Under the pieces are notes generated by a model. That model was not told the DNA's origin. It worked only from the letters and a program-made list of their open reading frames with translations, and searched no databases. A stretch of DNA of 64,000 bases from JAXLRU01 sp046330935 (GTDB lineage: Bacteria > Actinomycetota > Actinomycetes > Actinomycetales > Kineosporiaceae). The position numbers and the translations under genes are program-made. The stretch is from the NCBI GenBank assembly GCA_046330935.1, contig JAXLRU010000004.1, forward strand, positions 664,304 through 728,303. Reading direction: 5' to 3'. Positions 28,350-35,948 of the stretch are shown piece by piece (within the stretch, counting starts at the first letter, position 1; the number at the start of each line of letters is the position of its first letter).

Positions 28350-29636
28350 GTGCAGGCGGACGAGGGACCTCCCCCGGCGCGCAGCGCGCGCGGCGGGGTG
28401 CTCCGCCAGCGCGGCTTCCGGGCCCTGTTCGGCGCCGACGTGGTCAGCCAGGCGGGCACGGAGGTCGGCGCCTTCGCGCTACCCGTGCTGGCCGTCACCG
28501 TGCTGCACGCGGGCCCGCGGGAGATGGGCTGGCTGACCGCCGCCGGCACGGCAGCGTTCCTCGTGCTGGGCCTGCCCGCCGGCGCGCTCGTCGACCGCTG
28601 GTCGCCCCGGCGCGTCCTCGTCGTCAACGACCTGCTCAGGGCGGCACTGCTGGCGACCGTCCCCCTCGCCTGGGCGCTCGACGTCCTGACCCTGCCGCAG
28701 CTGTACGCCGTCGCCCTTGCCGTGGGCGCCTGCACGGTGTTCTTCGACGTCGCCTACCAGAGCGTCCTGCCGCAGCTCGTGGGGCCGGAGGACCTCGTCG
28801 AGGCCAATGCGCGGTTGCAGGGCGTGGCCTCGACCGCCCAGGTGGCGGGCCCGGCGGCCGCGGGCGGGCTGCTGCGGCTGGTGCACCCGGCCGTGCTCGT
28901 CGGCCTGGACGCCGCGAGCTTCCTCCTCGGCGCCCTGCTGCTGCGCGGGGTACGGCCACGGCCGCGCGAGCGGTCGGCGGGACCAGGTCGGCAGCTGCGC
29001 GCGGAGATCGCCGAGGGCCTGCGCTTCGTGGGCGGGCACCGCTCGTTGCGACGGATCGCCGCGACCACCGCGGTGGCCAACCTCTTCGGCACGGCGGCGA
29101 TGAGCATGCTGCCGTTGCTGCTCCTGCGCGAGCTCGGGCTGGCGCCGTCCACGGTGGGGCTGCTCTACACGGCGGGGGCGCTGGGCGGCCTGCTCGGCGC
29201 CGTCGGGGCGGGGCCGGTGACGCGGGTGCTCGGCCTCGGCGGGGCCCTGCTGGCGACCACGGCCGCGAGCGCCGTCGCCGGTGCCGCGTACCCGCTGACG
29301 GCGCTCACCTCCCTGGTCGGGGTGCAGGTCGGGCTCGTCGTGGTCGGCGGGGTGGTGGGCTCCTTCGCGGTCGTCGTCTACAACATCGCGCAGGTGAGCT
29401 ACCGGCAACGCCTGTGTCCCCCCGAGCTGCTGGGCCGGATGAACGCCTCGATCCGGTTCGTCGTCTGGGGCACGATGCCGCTGGGCGGGCTCCTCGGCGG
29501 TGCCCTCGGTGAACGCCTGGGCGTCGTCCCCACGATGACGGTGGCCGCGGTGGGTGCGGCGCTGGGCCTCCTGCCGCTCGTGCACGGATCGTGGTGGCGC
29601 ACCGTCTCCGCCTCGTCCCCCGCGCCCGAGATGTGA
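28350..29636 (+). CDS. MFS transporter (MFS_3/enterobactin-exporter-like)
   Basis: A 428-residue, 12-helix major facilitator. N-terminal FRALFGADVVSQAGTEVGAFALPVLAV, the loop GALVDRWSPRRVLVVNDLLRA (motif A variant) and ANARLQGVASTAQVAGPAAAG (motif around helix 5) match the MFS_3 group of drug or siderophore exporters. GTG at 28350 is placed by the CAGGAT -10 box 6 nt upstream. Substrate unknown; no siderophore genes nearby. Confidence 0.9.
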   Translation: MQADEGPPPARSARGGVLRQRGFRALFGADVVSQAGTEVGAFALPVLAVTVLHAGPREMGWLTAAGTAAFLVLGLPAGALVDRWSPRRVLVVNDLLRAALLATVPLAWALDVLTLPQLYAVALAVGACTVFFDVAYQSVLPQLVGPEDLVEANARLQGVASTAQVAGPAAAGGLLRLVHPAVLVGLDAASFLLGALLLRGVRPRPRERSAGPGRQLRAEIAEGLRFVGGHRSLRRIAATTAVANLFGTAAMSMLPLLLLRELGLAPSTVGLLYTAGALGGLLGAVGAGPVTRVLGLGGALLATTAASAVAGAAYPLTALTSLVGVQVGLVVVGGVVGSFAVVVYNIAQVSYRQRLCPPELLGRMNASIRFVVWGTMPLGGLLGGALGERLGVVPTMTVAAVGAALGLLPLVHGSWWRTVSASSPAPEM

Positions 29637-29692
29637 CGCGTCCACCCGCTCGAAACGTGGCCCGGCGCTTCGGCGGCCGAGGGCCCGCGGGG

Positions 29693-29698
29693 TAGCCT
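29693..29698 (+). promoter_or_regulatory. -10 box upstream of the manA leader ORF
   Basis: TAGCCT followed by 6 nt and GTG 29705. It implies the manA mRNA begins at this small ORF. Confidence 0.5.
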
Positions 29699-29704
29699 CT
29701 CGCT

Positions 29705-29806
29705 GTGGCGCTCTTCGTGACGACTGGTGGACGGTTCGTGTGCTCCTGCCCGCCTGCTGACCACACACGGTCGTCGCCGCCCCGGCTCCGGGGGGCCCAG
29801 CGGTGA
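29705..29806 (+). CDS. 33-codon leaderless upstream ORF overlapping manA
   Basis: GTG at 29705 sits 6 nt after a TAGCCT -10 box and opens a 33-codon frame (start VALFVTTGGRFVCSCPPADH) that ends at TGA 29804-29806. This stop overlaps the manA GTG (29803) in a GTGA junction. Position, promoter spacing and junction suggest a translated leader that couples or tunes manA expression. It has a Cys-Ser-Cys pair but not the run of Cys or Arg seen in known attenuator peptides. No homologue is recognised; a short frame can also arise by chance. Confidence 0.5.
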   Translation: MALFVTTGGRFVCSCPPADHTRSSPPRLRGAQR

Positions 29807-31146
29807 GCGCCGACGCGACCGAATCGGCGGAGGCGACCCTCGAGGTGTCCGTGACGCACGCTCCGGACCGGCCCGATCCGCGCTCGGCCCTGGGCCGCCC
29901 GCTGCGGATGCGCAACCCCATCCGCGGCTACGACTGGGGGTCGACGACGCGCCTGGCCCAGCTGCAGGGGCGTGGGCCGTCCGCGTCCCCCGAGGCCGAG
30001 CTGTGGATGGGCGCCCACCAGGGCGACCCGTCCACCGTGATCCTCGACGAGGAGTCCGGCGCGGGCATGTCCCTGCGCGACCTCGTCCACCGCCATCCCG
30101 CCTCGGTCCTCGGCGACACGACGCTCGCGCGCTTCGGCGTCCGGCTGCCGTTCCTGCTGAAGGTCCTCGGGGTCGAGCGCGCACTGTCGATCCAGGTGCA
30201 CCCCGGGCCGGAGGCAGCCGAGGCGGGCTTCCTCGCCGAGGAGGCCGCCGGGGTACCGCTGGACGCGCCGCACCGCCGCTACCTCGACCGGCACGCCAAG
30301 CCCGAGTTCCTGTACGCGCTCACGCCGTTCGACGCCCTCGCGGGGTTTCGCGAGGCGTCGGAGTCGGCGGGGTTGGTCGAGGCGTTCGGCGTCGCGGAAC
30401 TCGCACCGGTGCTCGCGGCGCTGCGCGGCCATGGCACGGCGGGCCTGGTGTCCGACGACACGCACCCGCAGCTCGCGGCCCTCGCCACGCTCGTCCACCT
30501 GCCCCCGCAGCGGCGCGTGGAGCTGGCGGACGCCGTCGCCGCCCGCGCCCGGGAGCTCACCGAGGCGGGGTCGGCCGACCCCGAGCTGGCGGCGCTGCTG
30601 CCCTGGATCACCAAGCTCGCGGGCGAGCACCCCGGTGATCCCCTCGTCACCGCCCCGCTGCTGCTGCGCCTGCACCGGCTGGAGCCGGGCGGCACCATCT
30701 ACCTGCCCGCCGGGGTGCCGCACGCCTACCTGCTCGGCACCGGCGTCGAGATCATGGGCGCCTCCGACAACGTGCTCCGCGCCGGTCTGACGACCAAGGC
30801 CGTGGCCACCGAGGAGCTGCTGGCGACGCTCGACCCCGAGGCCGGCCCCACCATCGGGGCACCCGCGCGGGGCGAGGAGGCGCGCGGCCGCTCGTGGACG
30901 TTCCCGGCCGCGGAGTTCGCCCTGACCCACCAGGTGGTCGACCCCTCGCCCCGGGGCGCGGCCCTGGAGCGCGCCGAGCACCCGCAGATCGTGCTGTGCA
31001 TCCGTGGCACGGTGACGATCGAGGGGTGCGGGGTGAACCTCACCCTGCGCGGAGGTGACTCGGTGTTCCTGCCCGCAGACTGCGGCGACGTGCACCTGAG
31101 CGGCGACGGCGAGGTGTTTCGGGCCAGCCCCGGCCCCGCCGACTGA
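29803..31146 (+). CDS. manA: mannose-6-phosphate isomerase, class I
   Basis: A 447-residue type I phosphomannose isomerase that interconverts mannose 6-phosphate and fructose 6-phosphate. Landmarks: MRNPIRGYDWGSTT, ELWMGAHQGDPS, LPFLLKVLGVERALSIQVHP (zinc ligands Gln/His), KPEFLYALTPFDALAGF, and IYLPAGVPHAYLLGTGVEIMGASDNVLRAGLT with the remaining zinc ligand. GTG at 29803 gives about 30 residues before the conserved core; GTG 29848 is an alternative. The start overlaps the stop of a small leader ORF. Confidence 0.95.
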   Translation: MSADATESAEATLEVSVTHAPDRPDPRSALGRPLRMRNPIRGYDWGSTTRLAQLQGRGPSASPEAELWMGAHQGDPSTVILDEESGAGMSLRDLVHRHPASVLGDTTLARFGVRLPFLLKVLGVERALSIQVHPGPEAAEAGFLAEEAAGVPLDAPHRRYLDRHAKPEFLYALTPFDALAGFREASESAGLVEAFGVAELAPVLAALRGHGTAGLVSDDTHPQLAALATLVHLPPQRRVELADAVAARARELTEAGSADPELAALLPWITKLAGEHPGDPLVTAPLLLRLHRLEPGGTIYLPAGVPHAYLLGTGVEIMGASDNVLRAGLTTKAVATEELLATLDPEAGPTIGAPARGEEARGRSWTFPAAEFALTHQVVDPSPRGAALERAEHPQIVLCIRGTVTIEGCGVNLTLRGGDSVFLPADCGDVHLSGDGEVFRASPGPAD

Positions 31147-31162
31147 GGCGGGGACGGGCCGC

Positions 31163-31990
31163 TCAGAGGTCGACGGCGTAGTCCACGACGACGGGGGCGT
31201 GGTCGCTCCACCGCGCCGCGTACTCGTGCGCGCGGTCGGTCTCGGCCTTGACCGCCGTGGCGGCGAGTGCGGCAGAGGCGATCTGGTAGTCGATCCGCCA
31301 CCCCGCGTCGTTGTCGAACGCCTTGCCGCGCCAGGACCACCACGAGTACGGGCCGGGCCCCTCCCCCGCCAGGGAGCGCTGGACGTCGACCCACGCGCCC
31401 GAGCCGAGCAGGTCGTCGAACCAGGCGCGCTCGGGCGCCAGGAACCCCGCCTTGGTCAGGTTGCCCTTCCAGTTCTTGAGGTCGGCCTCGCGGTGGGCGA
31501 CGTTCAGGTCTCCGGTGAGGACGACGTCGTGGGCCTGGGCGACCAGCGTCTCCAGGCGAGCGCGGGCGGCGGCGAGGAAGCGGTACTTCTCGTCCTGGCG
31601 GGGGGTGTCGGCCTCGCCGGTGTGCACGTAGGCCGACACCACGGTCAGCGGCGCGCGGCCGGGCAGCGACAGATCGAGCTCGACCCAGCGGCCCTGCTCG
31701 GCGAACTCCTCGGCGCCCAGACCCACGCGGGTGCCACTGACGGCTGCCGCGAGGCCGGGGCGGACCCCGACGGCAACCCCTGCGCGCCCCTTGGCGCCCT
31801 CGGCGTGGACGACTCGCCAGTCCCCGGGACTGCTGCTCATCGCGGACAGCGCACCCAGCAGCGTGGGGTCGTCGGCGCGCACCTCCTGCAGGCACAGGAC
31901 GTCGGGGGCACGGCCGACGAGCCAGTCCCCCATGCCTCGGCGCTGTGCAGCGCGGATTCCGTTGACGTTGGCGGTGGCGATCCTCAGCAC
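31163..31990 (-). CDS. xth: exodeoxyribonuclease III
   Basis: A 275-residue ExoIII/APE-type nuclease that repairs abasic DNA. Active-site features of the EEP fold are intact: RIATANVNGIRAAQRRG, CLQEVRADD (metal-binding Glu), SAYVHTG, LTGDLNVAHREADLKNWKGN, WRIDYQIAS and the final SDHAPVVVDY. GTG at 31990 is set by a CAGGAT -10 box 6 nt upstream. Convergent with manA, 16 bp apart. Confidence 0.95.
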   Translation of the reverse strand: MLRIATANVNGIRAAQRRGMGDWLVGRAPDVLCLQEVRADDPTLLGALSAMSSSPGDWRVVHAEGAKGRAGVAVGVRPGLAAAVSGTRVGLGAEEFAEQGRWVELDLSLPGRAPLTVVSAYVHTGEADTPRQDEKYRFLAAARARLETLVAQAHDVVLTGDLNVAHREADLKNWKGNLTKAGFLAPERAWFDDLLGSGAWVDVQRSLAGEGPGPYSWWSWRGKAFDNDAGWRIDYQIASAALAATAVKAETDRAHEYAARWSDHAPVVVDYAVDL

Positions 31991-31996
31991 GCGCTC

Positions 31997-32002
31997 ATCC
32001 TG
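31997..32002 (-). promoter_or_regulatory. -10 box, leaderless exonuclease III promoter
   Basis: CAGGAT on the minus strand, 6 nt before the GTG at 31990. Confidence 0.5.
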
Positions 32003-32109
32003 CCTGGCCCTGCCGACACCTGGCCGCCGGTGGGGCACCGGTCGGCCGACCATGCGCGGTTCAGGAGATGCCACCGGACAGATCGGGCGTCGTCGCGGTA
32101 GGAAGGGAC

Positions 32110-33387
32110 ATGACCGAAGCGCGCTCCGCCCCTGCCGACTCCCCCTCCCCCGCCGCACGGGGGCCCGTCGCGGCCGGCGCCCTGGCGGGCCTGCGCGCCG
32201 ACGCCGAGGCGCTGGCGCCGTCGCTGACCGACCTGCGCCACCGGCTGCACCGCGCCCCCGAGGTGGGCCTCCAGCTGCCCGGCACGCAGGCGCTGCTGCG
32301 GGAGGAGCTGGCCGGCCTCGACCTGGAGCTCTCCGAGGGGTCGAGCCTCACCTCCCTGACCGGCGTCCTCCGCGGCGGCGCCACGCCCAGCGAGGGCCCA
32401 CGGCCCGTCGTCCTCCTGCGCGCCGACATGGACGCCCTGCCGGTGACCGAGGAGGCCACGAACGGCGTCCCGCTCTCGGAGCACGAGGGGCGGATGCACG
32501 CCTGCGGCCACGACCTGCACATGAGCGGGCTGGTGGGCGGGCTGCGGCTGCTGCACGGGCGGCGGGACCGGCTGTCCGTGGACGTCGTCGCGATGTTCCA
32601 GCCCGGCGAGGAGGGCTGGGACGGCGCCGCGCACATGGTGGCCGAGGGCGTGCTCGACGCCGCGGGCAGGCGCGCCGACGCCGCGTTCGCGCTGCACGTC
32701 TTCTCGGGGCAGGCGCTCGGCAGCGTCGCCACCCGCCCCGGGCCGCTGATGGCGGCCAGCGACGGCGTGTACATCACGGTGCGCGGACGCGGCGGGCACG
32801 GGTCGGCGCCGCACACCTCGCTGGACCCGGTGCCCGCCGCCTGCGAGATCGTCCTGGCCCTGCAGACGGCGCTCACCCGCAGCGTCGACCCCCTCGCGGC
32901 GGCGGTGATCACGGTCGGTGTCATCCGGGCCGGCACGAAGCGCAACGTGATCCCCGACGAGGTCGAGCTGGAGGCGACGGTGCGCACGTTCGACCCCGCC
33001 GTCCGGTCCGTCGTCGAGGCGCTGATCACGCGCGTCGCCACCGGCATCGCCGCCGCGCACGGCGTCACCGCCGACGTCCGCTACCAGGCCGAGTACCCGG
33101 TCACCGTCAACGACGGCCGCGAGGCCTCCTACGCGTTGGAGGTCGCCGCCGCCCTGTACGGGGAGCGGGCGGCGGTGAGGATGCCGCAACCGATCACGGG
33201 GTCGGAGGACTTCTCCCGGGTCCTCGCCGAGGTGCCCGGGGCCATGGCGTTCGTCGGCGCGTGCCCGCCCGGCAGCGACCCGGCCACCGCGCCGAGCAAC
33301 CACTCGCCCCGGGCCACGTTCGACGACGCCGCGCTGCCGATGTGCGCAGCACTGTACGCGGGGTTCGCGCTGGCCTGGCAGCCGTGA
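32110..33387 (+). CDS. M20 family metallo-amidohydrolase
   Basis: A 425-residue M20D-type (AmhX/HipO/IAA-amino-acid hydrolase-like) enzyme. LLRADMDALPVTEE and HACGHDLHMSGLVGG hold the first metal ligands, FQPGEEGWDGA the catalytic Glu and ligand, and PITGSEDFSRVL with the last ligand near the C-terminus. It hydrolyses N-acyl amino acid type amides. AGGAAGGG directly precedes the ATG at 32110. The first about 35 residues are low-complexity. Precise substrate unknown. Confidence 0.92.
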   Translation: MTEARSAPADSPSPAARGPVAAGALAGLRADAEALAPSLTDLRHRLHRAPEVGLQLPGTQALLREELAGLDLELSEGSSLTSLTGVLRGGATPSEGPRPVVLLRADMDALPVTEEATNGVPLSEHEGRMHACGHDLHMSGLVGGLRLLHGRRDRLSVDVVAMFQPGEEGWDGAAHMVAEGVLDAAGRRADAAFALHVFSGQALGSVATRPGPLMAASDGVYITVRGRGGHGSAPHTSLDPVPAACEIVLALQTALTRSVDPLAAAVITVGVIRAGTKRNVIPDEVELEATVRTFDPAVRSVVEALITRVATGIAAAHGVTADVRYQAEYPVTVNDGREASYALEVAAALYGERAAVRMPQPITGSEDFSRVLAEVPGAMAFVGACPPGSDPATAPSNHSPRATFDDAALPMCAALYAGFALAWQP

Positions 33388-33445
33388 GTCGGCCCTGACG
33401 TGGGCATCCCCTGACCGGACCCCCGACGGAGGTCCCGCAGGACGC

Positions 33446-33480
33446 GGAGGGCACCGGCGGTCGCCCACCGGTGCCCCTCC
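33446..33480. terminator. bidirectional terminator between M20 and folD
   Basis: 9-bp perfect stem (33449-33457/33468-33476) extended by GGA/TCC outer pairs, 10-nt loop, in the 109-bp gap of two convergent genes. Confidence 0.7.
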
Positions 33481-33496
33481 CGCGATGCGGAACGGC

Positions 33497-34372
33497 TCAG
33501 CCGCGCTCGGCGGCCGCCACGACGTTGGCGAGCAGCATCGCCCGCGTCATCGGGCCGGTGCCCCCCGGCATCGGCGCGAGCCACCCCGCGACGTCCCGCA
33601 CCTCGGGCGCGACGTCCCCGACGAGGCGCGCCTTGCCGGTCTCGGCGTCGGTGACGCGGGTGATGCCCACGTCGAGGACGGCGGCGCCGGGCTTCACGAG
33701 GTCGGCGGTGATGATCCCCGGGACGCCCGCGGCGGCCACGACGACGTCGGCGCGGCGCACCTCGGCGGCGAGGTCCTTCGTGCCGGTGTGGCACAGCGTG
33801 ACCGTCGCGTTGATCGCCTTGCGGGTGAGCAGCAGCCCCAGGGGGCGCCCGACGGTGACGCCGCGGCCGACGACGCAGACCTGCGCGCCGGCGAGGGCGA
33901 CGCCGTGCCGGGTGAGCAGCTCGACGATGCCCGCCGGGGTGCACGGCAGCGGAGTGCTGAGTTCGCCGTTGACGCCGAGCACGAGCCAGCCGAGGTTGGT
34001 CGGGTGCAGGCCGTCGGCGTCCTTGGCCGGGTCCATCAGCTGCAGGACACGGTCGCTGCTGAGGCCCCTGGGCAGCGGCAGCTGCACGATGAACCCGTGG
34101 CAGGCAGGGTCGGCGTTGAGCCGGGCCACGGCCGCCTCGACGTCGGCCTGCGTGGCGTCGGCGGGCAGGTCCTCGCGCAGGGAGGCGATGCCGACCTCGG
34201 CGCAGTCGCGGTGCTTGCCCGCGACGTAGGCGTGGCTGCCCGGGTCGTCCCCGACCAGCACGGTGCCCAGCCCGGGGACGATCCCCCGCTCGGCCAGCGC
34301 CGCCACCCGGGCCTTCAGCTCCCCCTTGACGGCGGCCGCGGTGGCCTTGCCGTCGAGGATCTGCGCCGTCAC
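33497..34372 (-). CDS. folD: bifunctional methylenetetrahydrofolate dehydrogenase/cyclohydrolase
   Basis: A 291-residue FolD, which oxidises 5,10-methylene-THF to methenyl-THF and hydrolyses it to 10-formyl-THF. Typical segments: GLGTVLVGDDPGSHAYVAGK (catalytic Lys), GFIVQLPLPRG, DADGLHPTN, CTPAGIVELL, VVGRGVTVGRPLGLLL and PMPGGTGPMTRAMLL. The start overlaps the glyA stop by 4 nt (GTGA), so glyA and folD form one operon under the ZTP riboswitch. Together they interconvert serine/glycine and one-carbon folates. Confidence 0.97.
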   Translation of the reverse strand: MTAQILDGKATAAAVKGELKARVAALAERGIVPGLGTVLVGDDPGSHAYVAGKHRDCAEVGIASLREDLPADATQADVEAAVARLNADPACHGFIVQLPLPRGLSSDRVLQLMDPAKDADGLHPTNLGWLVLGVNGELSTPLPCTPAGIVELLTRHGVALAGAQVCVVGRGVTVGRPLGLLLTRKAINATVTLCHTGTKDLAAEVRRADVVVAAAGVPGIITADLVKPGAAVLDVGITRVTDAETGKARLVGDVAPEVRDVAGWLAPMPGGTGPMTRAMLLANVVAAAERG

Positions 34373-35757
34373 CAGGTCTCCAGGCCGTCGTACAGCGGGA
34401 AGTCCTCGGCGAGCTTCGCGACGCGGGCGCGCAGCTTGTCGATCTCGGCGCCCGGCTTGAGGGCCTCGGCGATGACGTCGGCGACCTCGGCGAACTGCTC
34501 GTCGTCGAAACCGCGCGTGGCCAGGGCGGGGGTGCCGATCCGCAGGCCCGAGGTGACCATCGGCGGGCGCGGGTCGAACGGGACGGCGTTGCGGTTCACG
34601 GTGATGCCGACCTCGTGCAGGCGGTCCTCGGCCTGCTGGCCGTCGAGCGCCGAGTTGCGGAGGTCGACGAGCACGAGGTGGACGTCGGTGCCGCCGGTGA
34701 GCACGGAGACGCCGGCCTCGGCGGCGTCGGGCGCCAGCAGGCGCTCGGCCAGGATCGCGGCGCCGCGCAGGGTGCGCTCCTGGCGGTCCTTGAACTCCTC
34801 GGTCGCGGCGATCTTGAAGGCGGCGGCCTTCGCGGCGATGACGTGCAGGAGGGGGCCGCCCTGCTGGCCCGGGAACACCGCGGACTGGAACTTCTTCGCG
34901 TACTCGTCGCTGCGGGCGAGGATCATGCCGCCGCGGGGGCCCGCCAGGGTCTTGTGCGTGGTCGACGTGGTGACGTCGGCGAAGGGCACCGGGTTGGGGT
35001 GCAGGCCCGCCGCGACCAGGCCCGAGAAGTGGGCCATGTCGACCATGAGCAGCGCGCCGACCTCGTCGGCGATCGACCGGAACGCGGCGAAGTCGAGGTG
35101 GCGCGGGTACGCCGACCAGCCGGCGATGATCAGCTTGGGCCGGTGCTCGAGCGCCTTGGCGCGCACGACGTCCAAGTCGACCCGGAACGTCTGCGGGTCC
35201 ACGCCGTAGGCGGCGACGTCGTACAGCCGGCCCGAGAAGTTGATCTTCATGCCGTGCGTGAGGTGGCCGCCGTGGGCCAGCTCCAGGCCGAGGATGCCGT
35301 CACCCGGGCGGATCAGGGCGTGCATGGCGGCGGCGTTTGCCTGGGCGCCGGAGTGGGGCTGGACGTTGGCGTACTCGGCGCCGTAGAGCGCCTTGACGCG
35401 GGCGATCGCCAGCTCCTCGGCGACGTCGACATGCTCGCAGCCGCCGTAGTAGCGCTTGCCGGGGTAGCCCTCGGCGTACTTGTTCGTGAGCACGCTGCCC
35501 TGGGCCTGCAGGACGGCGCGGGGCGCGAAGTTCTCGCTCGCGATCATCTCGAGCGTGCCGCGCTGGCGCGACAGCTCGGCGTCGAGCACCGCGGCGAGTT
35601 CGGGGTCGACGTCGCCGAGCGACGTCGTGGTCACCTGCTGCGCGGCGGTGGGCGCCGGGGCGGCGACGGGGGCGGGGGTCATCCCGAGACCCGCCGGCGC
35701 GGGCGCCGGGGTGCCATGGGGGTTGAGAGAGGCGTGGGGGGAGGTTTCGTCGAGCAC
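34369..35757 (-). CDS. glyA: serine hydroxymethyltransferase
   Basis: A 462-residue PLP enzyme converting serine and THF to glycine and methylene-THF. Signature TTSTTHKTLAGPRGG contains the PLP lysine; ENFAPRAVLQAQGSVLTNKYAEGYPGKRYYGG and VQPHSGAQAN are family landmarks. The protein has about 45 extra N-terminal residues, Ala/Pro-rich, compared with usual GlyA (about 420). The GTG at 35757 has GAGGAG 6 nt upstream, so the extension is probably translated. Preceded by a ZTP riboswitch and -10 box; followed by folD. Confidence 0.97.
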   Translation of the reverse strand: MLDETSPHASLNPHGTPAPAPAGLGMTPAPVAAPAPTAAQQVTTTSLGDVDPELAAVLDAELSRQRGTLEMIASENFAPRAVLQAQGSVLTNKYAEGYPGKRYYGGCEHVDVAEELAIARVKALYGAEYANVQPHSGAQANAAAMHALIRPGDGILGLELAHGGHLTHGMKINFSGRLYDVAAYGVDPQTFRVDLDVVRAKALEHRPKLIIAGWSAYPRHLDFAAFRSIADEVGALLMVDMAHFSGLVAAGLHPNPVPFADVTTSTTHKTLAGPRGGMILARSDEYAKKFQSAVFPGQQGGPLLHVIAAKAAAFKIAATEEFKDRQERTLRGAAILAERLLAPDAAEAGVSVLTGGTDVHLVLVDLRNSALDGQQAEDRLHEVGITVNRNAVPFDPRPPMVTSGLRIGTPALATRGFDDEQFAEVADVIAEALKPGAEIDKLRARVAKLAEDFPLYDGLETW

Positions 35758-35789
35758 GACAGCTCCTCGATCGGCGGCGGTGATTCCCC

Positions 35790-35878
35790 CGGGCCCAGGC
35801 GGACGACCCGAGATGGCACGTGCGTCAGCTCGCCGCTCCCCGGTGGTTGGCCCACCTTCAACGCCAGTCGCGGCGCGA
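35790..35878 (-). promoter_or_regulatory. ZTP/ZMP (pfl) riboswitch of the glyA-folD operon
   Basis: On the minus strand the conserved pfl core is present: CGCGACTGGCG (within 35862-35874), the GGTGG...CCACC stem, the GGGGAGCG segment closing P1, and after a variable linker the CCGCCTGGGC pseudoknot strand (35793-35802). The aptamer senses ZTP/ZMP (AICAR), which accumulate when 10-formyl-THF is low, and activates folate/one-carbon genes; glyA and folD are classic targets. It starts within about 10 nt of the predicted transcript start, and the pseudoknot lies 36 nt before the glyA start codon. Confidence 0.93.
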
Positions 35879-35880
35879 GA

Positions 35881-35886
35881 AGTCTA
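35881..35886 (-). promoter_or_regulatory. -10 box of the glyA-folD operon
   Basis: TAGACT on the minus strand, directly upstream of the ZTP aptamer. Confidence 0.6.
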
Positions 35887-35935
35887 ACCGCCCGGGGGCG
35901 GTGGAAAACCTCCCACGGCCTTCGGCGGGCACCGG

Positions 35936-35941
35936 TAGCGT
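35936..35941 (+). promoter_or_regulatory. -10 box, leaderless M16 peptidase promoter
   Basis: TAGCGT followed by 7 nt and the GTG at 35949. Confidence 0.5.
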
Positions 35942-35948
35942 CCCGGGG

